From an uncultured Lachnospiraceae bacterium (GTDB lineage: Bacteria; Bacillota; Clostridia; Lachnospirales; Lachnospiraceae), in contig CANRWO010000014.1 in the NCBI GenBank assembly GCA_947643615.1, positions 1 through 64,000 of the forward strand: 64,000 bases of DNA. The letters are read 5' to 3'. The position numbers were made by a program, and so were the translations under genes. The notes beneath the pieces were generated by a model. The model had not been told where the DNA came from. It did no database searches and saw only the letters and a program-made list of their open reading frames with translations. Below, piece by piece: positions 59,990 through 64,000 of this stretch. Each line of letters opens with the position of its first letter. Within the stretch, counting starts at the first letter, position 1.

Positions 59990-60050
59990 CCTACGTGTTG
60001 GGGTCTGTTCCCATGTGGAAAGGTCCCCTGCGGGAAAGGCTTGGGTATAA
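59990..60050 (+). repeat. GGGAAAGG leader repeat ending at the binding-protein start
   Basis: Plus-strand copy: TACGTGTTGGGGTCTGTTCC, then ATGTGGAAAGG, CTGCGGGAAAGGCTTGGG, TATAA and the start ATG of the substrate-binding protein. Confidence 0.7.
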
Positions 60051-61688
60051 ATGAGAAACAAAACTCAAAAGAAACGATCACATGCCGGAGCAGTCTGCCT
60101 GGGCGCATTCCTGCTGGGCGCCCTGGCGCTGACCGGCTGCCACGGTTCAAGGGGAATGGCAGACTTTACCATACCGGAAGAGTTCGACACCTCCCGGGAC
60201 TTCGAGATCACCTTCTGGGCAAAGAACGATACCAACAAGACCCAGACGGATATCTACCGGCAGGCCATCGCCGATTTCCAGGAGCTTTACCCCAATATTA
60301 CGGTAAACCTGCGCCTGTATACCGATTACGGCAAAATCTACAATGATGTCATCACCAATATCGCTACCAACACCACGCCAAATGTCTGCATCACATATCC
60401 CGACCATATCGCTACGTACCTCACCGGGAACAACATTGTTGTGCCGTTGGACGACCTGTTTGCGGATGACTTGTACGGTTTGGGCGGCAGCCGGGTGGAG
60501 TTTGAGGCTCCCCTGAAGGAAGAGATCATCCCCCAATTCCTGGAAGAATGCTCCTTTGGCGGGCACTATTACGCCGTCCCCTACATGCGTTCCACGGAGG
60601 CCTGTTACGTCAACAAAACTTACGTGGAAGCCTTGGGGTACACGCTGCCGGAAACCTTAACATGGGATTTCGTGTGGGAGGTAGCCGATGCCGCCACGGC
60701 ACAGGACAGCGAGGGCAACTACCTTGTGAACGGCCAGAAAGTCATGATCCCTTTCCTTTATAAGTCCACGGACAATATGATGATCCAGATGCTGAAACAG
60801 CTGGATGCCGGCTATTCCACGGAAGAGGGCGAGATCCTGATCTTTAACGATACCACGGAGGAACTGCTGTACACCATTGCGGACCATGTAAATAACGGCG
60901 CTTTCTCCACCTTTAAGATTTCCAGCTACCCGGCCAATTTCCTGAATGCAGGGCAGTGTATCTTTGCCATTGATTCCACCGCCGGGGCCACCTGGATGGG
61001 TACGGATGCCCCTCTCTCGGATATCAGCGAGGATGTGTTGGTGGAATTTGAGACAGAGGTCATGGCCATACCCCAATTTGACCCGGCTAACCCTAAAATG
61101 ATCTCCCAGGGGCCTTCCATCTGCATCTTTAACAAAGCGGACCCCCAGGAAGTGCTGGCTTCCTGGCTCTTTACCCAGTACCTGCTGACAAACCGGGTGC
61201 AGATTGCCTACGCGGAGACGGAAGGGTATGTGCCCGTCACCTCCCTGGCCCGTGATTCTGCGGAATACCAGGATTATCTGTCCCGGGGCGGCGAGGACAA
61301 CAACACATATTACGAGGTAAAGCTCAAAGCCTCCCAGCTGCTCCTTGACAATGTCGGGAACACCTTCGTCACCCCTGTCTTCAACGGCTCCGCCTCCCTG
61401 CGGGACGCTGCCGGGCAGATGATCGAAAATGTGGCAAAATCCACCCGCCGGAAAGAAGAAATAGACAGCCGGTACATGAAGAAGCTGTTTGAAGACGTCA
61501 CCTCCCTGTACCGCTTGGGACAGACCAGCCGGACTTCCTCAGGGAAACAGGAGCTGGGCAGCCTCCCCCCCGCATCCGTTCTCCTGCTGGCGGCCCTGGG
61601 AAGCGCATGGGTATTGATCCTGCTGTATATGGGAGTGGGACTGTGGAAGAAAAAGAGCCGAGACAAGGGTTCCGGCACAGCGGTTTAA
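60051..61688 (+). CDS. Sugar ABC transporter substrate-binding lipoprotein with C-terminal membrane helix
   Basis: 545 residues. Lipobox ALTGC (LLGALALTGCHG), then an extracellular solute-binding domain type 1 (FEITFWAKNDTNKTQTDIYR; CIFAIDSTAGATWMG). Unusually, the C-terminus ends in a second membrane anchor (ASVLLLAALGSAWVLILLYM, then a basic KKKSRDKG tail), so the protein would be tethered at both ends. It is the last gene of the ABC operon. The start codon lies at the end of the dispersed leader repeat. Substrate unknown. Confidence 0.87.
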   Translation: MRNKTQKKRSHAGAVCLGAFLLGALALTGCHGSRGMADFTIPEEFDTSRDFEITFWAKNDTNKTQTDIYRQAIADFQELYPNITVNLRLYTDYGKIYNDVITNIATNTTPNVCITYPDHIATYLTGNNIVVPLDDLFADDLYGLGGSRVEFEAPLKEEIIPQFLEECSFGGHYYAVPYMRSTEACYVNKTYVEALGYTLPETLTWDFVWEVADAATAQDSEGNYLVNGQKVMIPFLYKSTDNMMIQMLKQLDAGYSTEEGEILIFNDTTEELLYTIADHVNNGAFSTFKISSYPANFLNAGQCIFAIDSTAGATWMGTDAPLSDISEDVLVEFETEVMAIPQFDPANPKMISQGPSICIFNKADPQEVLASWLFTQYLLTNRVQIAYAETEGYVPVTSLARDSAEYQDYLSRGGEDNNTYYEVKLKASQLLLDNVGNTFVTPVFNGSASLRDAAGQMIENVAKSTRRKEEIDSRYMKKLFEDVTSLYRLGQTSRTSSGKQELGSLPPASVLLLAALGSAWVLILLYMGVGLWKKKSRDKGSGTAV

Positions 61689-61709
61689 CCTTGTAAATTG
61701 ATAAAGCAC

Positions 61710-61737
61710 TTGATTTCTGAAAAATTTAAGGTATAAT
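61710..61737 (+). promoter_or_regulatory. Promoter of the lipoprotein gene
   Basis: TTGATT (61710-61715), 16-bp spacer, TATAAT (61732-61737). Confidence 0.6.
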
Positions 61738-61791
61738 AACATTGTTTCTGTTAACAACCTTATTTTCCGTTTATTAAGGATGAGGAGTTCA

Positions 61792-61814
61792 GAGTGAAGG
61801 TCATATCTTCACTC
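61792..61814 (+). promoter_or_regulatory. Leader hairpin of the lipoprotein gene
   Basis: Perfect GAGTGAAG-GTCATAT-CTTCACTC, ending 10 bases before the AGAGAGG ribosome site. It may control translation or serve as an operator. Confidence 0.5.
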
Positions 61815-61831
61815 GGAAAAGAGAGGTAATT

Positions 61832-62629
61832 ATGAAAAAAACCGTAGTTTTAGCATTGGCTCTTGCATTGGTCTTCGCATTTACAGGCTGTGGCGATACC
61901 AATAACAGCGACAATGCAAGCAGCAATGCTGACGCAAGCACCAACACAAACATTGATACAAAATCTGAAGGTGTAATGACTTATGCCGAGTATGTAGCAG
62001 CCCCGCTAGACAGCCAGGTTGTGATCGAAGCTTATGTACAGGCTAAGCAGGCCTGGTACCAGAACAACTCAGACAGGGATAACAAAGACACCGCCACCGT
62101 ATATGCCCAGGACAAAGACGGCGCATATTACCTGTATGACATGGAATGCTCCCAGGAGGATTATGAAAAGCTGATCCCCGGAACCAAGATCAAGGTGACC
62201 GGCTACAAGGCCGAGTGGTCCGGCGAAGTGGAAGTGATTGACGCAACCTTCGAAATCATCGACGGCGATACCTACATCGCCTCTCCCTCTGACGTTACTT
62301 CCCTGCTGGGCACGGATGACCTGATCAGCCACCAGAACGAGTATGTTTCCTTCAAGGGCATGACCGTTGAACCCGCAAACGAGAGCGGCGCCGCATACCT
62401 TTACAAGTGGGACGGTTCCGGCCAGGACGGGGACGACCTGTACTTTAACGTTTCCATAAACGGCAATACATACACCTTTACGGTAGAGTCCTACCTCTGC
62501 GATAACACCACTGATGTCTATACTGCCGTTAAAAATCTGCAGGTAGGGGATGTAATCGACATGGAAGGCTTCCTGTACTGGTATGAGGGCGTAAATCCCC
62601 ATATCACTTCCGTCACCGCGGCACAGTAA
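61832..62629 (+). CDS. Lipoprotein of unknown function with OB-like domains
   Basis: 265 residues. Signal peptide and lipobox FTGC (LALVFAFTGCGD), a low-complexity Asn/Asp/Ser/Ala/Thr linker (NNSDNASSNADASTNTN), then two beta-rich modules each resembling an OB fold (YVAAPLDSQVVIEAYVQAK; HQNEYVSFKGMTVEP). Such lipoproteins of gut Clostridia have no assigned function. It has its own promoter and leader hairpin and ends at a strong bidirectional terminator. Distinct from the ABC transporter upstream. Confidence 0.75.
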   Translation: MKKTVVLALALALVFAFTGCGDTNNSDNASSNADASTNTNIDTKSEGVMTYAEYVAAPLDSQVVIEAYVQAKQAWYQNNSDRDNKDTATVYAQDKDGAYYLYDMECSQEDYEKLIPGTKIKVTGYKAEWSGEVEVIDATFEIIDGDTYIASPSDVTSLLGTDDLISHQNEYVSFKGMTVEPANESGAAYLYKWDGSGQDGDDLYFNVSINGNTYTFTVESYLCDNTTDVYTAVKNLQVGDVIDMEGFLYWYEGVNPHITSVTAAQ

Positions 62630-62651
62630 TATACAGGATTCATCAAAGAAA

Positions 62652-62699
62652 TTACCGGCATATCGCCCTGCCCATCCATGGGCAGCGATATGCCGGTAA
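62652..62699. terminator. Bidirectional terminator between lipoprotein and EAL genes
   Basis: Perfect outer stem TTACCGGCATATCGC / GCGATATGCCGGTAA with nested CTGCCCAT / ATGGGCAG. A and T tracts border it on the two strands. Confidence 0.8.
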
Positions 62700-62713
62700 A
62701 AATTTGGTCAATT

Positions 62714-64000
62714 TTATATATTGCGGTCTTCTTTTAACAGCGCAAAAAATTCCTCCGGAGGCATAGGCTTCGCATAGTAATAACCCTGTACCAGATCACA
62801 GCCGATCCTGCGCAGCGCCTCCACCTGTTCCGCCGTCTCCACACCTTCCGCAAGCAGTCCAAGCTCCAGTTTCTGGGCCATAGTGACAACCTGCTCCAGG
62901 ATAAGCTTCCCCCTGTCGGACACCATCATATTCTCAATAAACTTTTTGTCCAGCTTTATCACGTCAAAGGGTGTCTCCAGCAGGATATTCAGGGAAGAAT
63001 AGCCGCTTCCGAAGTCATCCATCAAAAGCCGGAAACCGTCTTCCTTCAGCTCGTAAGCCTTCCTGCTGATCTGCTGGTCATTGACCGTCTCTGTAATTTC
63101 AAGCTCCAGGAGCTCCTTTGGGATACCGCTCTTTGCTATCACTTCACCCAATACCTTCTGGCAGGCATCATCCTGAAGATGGATCCTGGATACATTGACG
63201 GAAACCGGGCAGTCCGTGATCCCTGCCCCTACACACCGATTAATGAAAGCCGAAGCCTCCTCCCAGATAAAGTAATCCACCTGACGGATAAAACCGTTTT
63301 CTTCTAAAATAGGAATAAACTCATTGGGATAAATCATTCCCCTGTCGGGATGTATCCAGCGGACCAACGCCTCCGCCCCTACGATCCTGCTCTTCGCAAT
63401 GCTGTACTTCGGCTGCAGGTACATCTTGAACTGACGGTCGTCAATGGCCGCCTGCATGCCTTCTTCTATAAATTTTCTGGAATACAGCAGTTCCTTAAAT
63501 TGGGTCTGATAGAATACGATATGGGAAACTACATCCTTTTTGGCGGACTTTCTCGCCATGGCTGCCCGGTCCTCCATCTGGCGCCGCTCCATATTCTTAT
63601 CTTCCACTATGTAAATACCAAAAGAAAACTGCAGCTGCACATTTTTAAAGACGGAAATCGTATTTTCCACCAGATGGACAAAGTCCAACAGCTTCTCCTC
63701 TGTCTCAAATTCGGTCACCACCATAAACACATCGCTGCGCAGGTTCAGAAAGTACTGCCTCCTGCCGCAGATTTTCTTCAACTGGCTCCTGATATAGTAC
63801 AGGACCTCATCACCAAACCGTTCGCCGTAGAGATCGTTTATGATCTTAAACCTCCTGATATCAAACTGAATAAAAGCAATGGACTGCCTGGAAGAAAAAA
63901 GCAATTCACTTACATTCCGGCGGAAAAGATTCCTCTTGCTGTTCTGTTTCATGATCGCCCGCATCTCTTCCTGGTCCGACAGTTCTTCCAGTGGCCAATG
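62714..64000 (-). CDS. EAL-domain cyclic-di-GMP phosphodiesterase, N-terminus cut by window
   Basis: At least 428 residues; the frame stays open to the window edge, so the real start lies outside. A degenerate GGDEF domain comes first (FIQFDIRRFKIINDLYGERF; RSDVF replaces GGDEF), then a complete EAL domain: GAEALVRWIHP, catalytic ligands in NVSRIHL, ELEITETV, DDFGSGYSSL, IKLDKKFIE and LLAEGVETAEQ. All EAL metal and catalytic residues appear intact, so it should hydrolyse cyclic di-GMP, with the inactive GGDEF as sensor or regulator. Internal ATG 63964 is not the likely start. Confidence 0.88.
   Translation of the reverse strand, partial: HWPLEELSDQEEMRAIMKQNSKRNLFRRNVSELLFSSRQSIAFIQFDIRRFKIINDLYGERFGDEVLYYIRSQLKKICGRRQYFLNLRSDVFMVVTEFETEEKLLDFVHLVENTISVFKNVQLQFSFGIYIVEDKNMERRQMEDRAAMARKSAKKDVVSHIVFYQTQFKELLYSRKFIEEGMQAAIDDRQFKMYLQPKYSIAKSRIVGAEALVRWIHPDRGMIYPNEFIPILEENGFIRQVDYFIWEEASAFINRCVGAGITDCPVSVNVSRIHLQDDACQKVLGEVIAKSGIPKELLELEITETVNDQQISRKAYELKEDGFRLLMDDFGSGYSSLNILLETPFDVIKLDKKFIENMMVSDRGKLILEQVVTMAQKLELGLLAEGVETAEQVEALRRIGCDLVQGYYYAKPMPPEEFFALLKEDRNI

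Noticed and set aside
1-64000. CRISPR arrays, tRNA or rRNA genes, prophage
   Set aside because: No regularly spaced repeats, cloverleaf genes, rRNA segments or phage structural genes were recognised by reading; a covariance search could still find a small RNA.

Overview
The window looks like a chromosomal segment of a Lachnospiraceae-type clostridium. The DNA is moderately GC-rich, Shine-Dalgarno sites are strong (AGGAGG type), promoters are sigma-A-like with 16-18 bp spacers, and the gene families are common in gut Clostridia (DUF4867 beside an L-fucose/L-arabinose-type isomerase, a tocopherol-cyclase-like protein, the GHDAL variant of carbamate kinase, a small clostridial Tad locus). No rRNA, tRNA, CRISPR array, phage module or complete insertion sequence was seen. 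The assignment to a family of bacteria is inference from gene content.

Layout. 1-6.3 kb (minus): a compact Tad/type IVc pilus operon: ATPase, two platform proteins, a pilin-like small protein, two TadE/G-like proteins, a CpaB-like SAF protein and a secreted InlB-B-repeat protein. 6.3-7.1 kb: three MITE-like repeats and a 42-residue membrane peptide. 7.1-15.6 kb (minus): ABC-F ATPase, beta-lactamase-fold hydrolase, GH51 arabinofuranosidase, MATE exporter, ABC-2 exporter pair. 16-22.8 kb: pentose operon (GH43, XylB, DUF4867, isomerase) with a divergent LacI regulator. 22.8-28.4 kb: DUF3298 protein, a MITE, then a tocopherol-cyclase-like gene converging on a phytoene-desaturase-like gene and its TetR regulator. 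28.7-33.1 kb (minus): sulfur amino acid block (cysK, metNIQ, Rrf2 regulator with four clustered Cys), divergent from aroA. 35-44.7 kb: GH42 beta-galactosidase, carbamate kinase, a DUF1016 remnant, YaaA, LspA-like peptidase with a membrane XRE regulator, anion permease, M42 peptidase. 45-50.5 kb (minus): TruA, a histidine-kinase-like ATPase, an HD protein, a polar amino acid ABC transporter.

50.5-56.9 kb is a defense block: a four-gene LlaJI-type restriction-modification operon (two C5 methyltransferases, McrB-like NTPase, LlaJI-family nuclease), all genes overlapping or nearly so, and a divergent FRG-domain gene. The only GCGTC (the known LlaJI target, GACGC/GCGTC) in the control region overlaps the predicted -35 box of the FRG gene. 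The FRG gene runs, with only 14 bp between, into a carbohydrate ABC transporter operon (56.9-61.7 kb), followed by a lipoprotein and an EAL-domain gene cut by the window end.

The most unusual non-coding signals are: a 165-bp MITE present twice in opposite orientation with target duplications; a second long-hairpin MITE family with at least four copies, one of which supplies the stop codon of the M42 peptidase; and a dispersed ~65-bp repeat whose 3' end carries a Shine-Dalgarno sequence and, in three copies, ends at the start codon of an unrelated gene.
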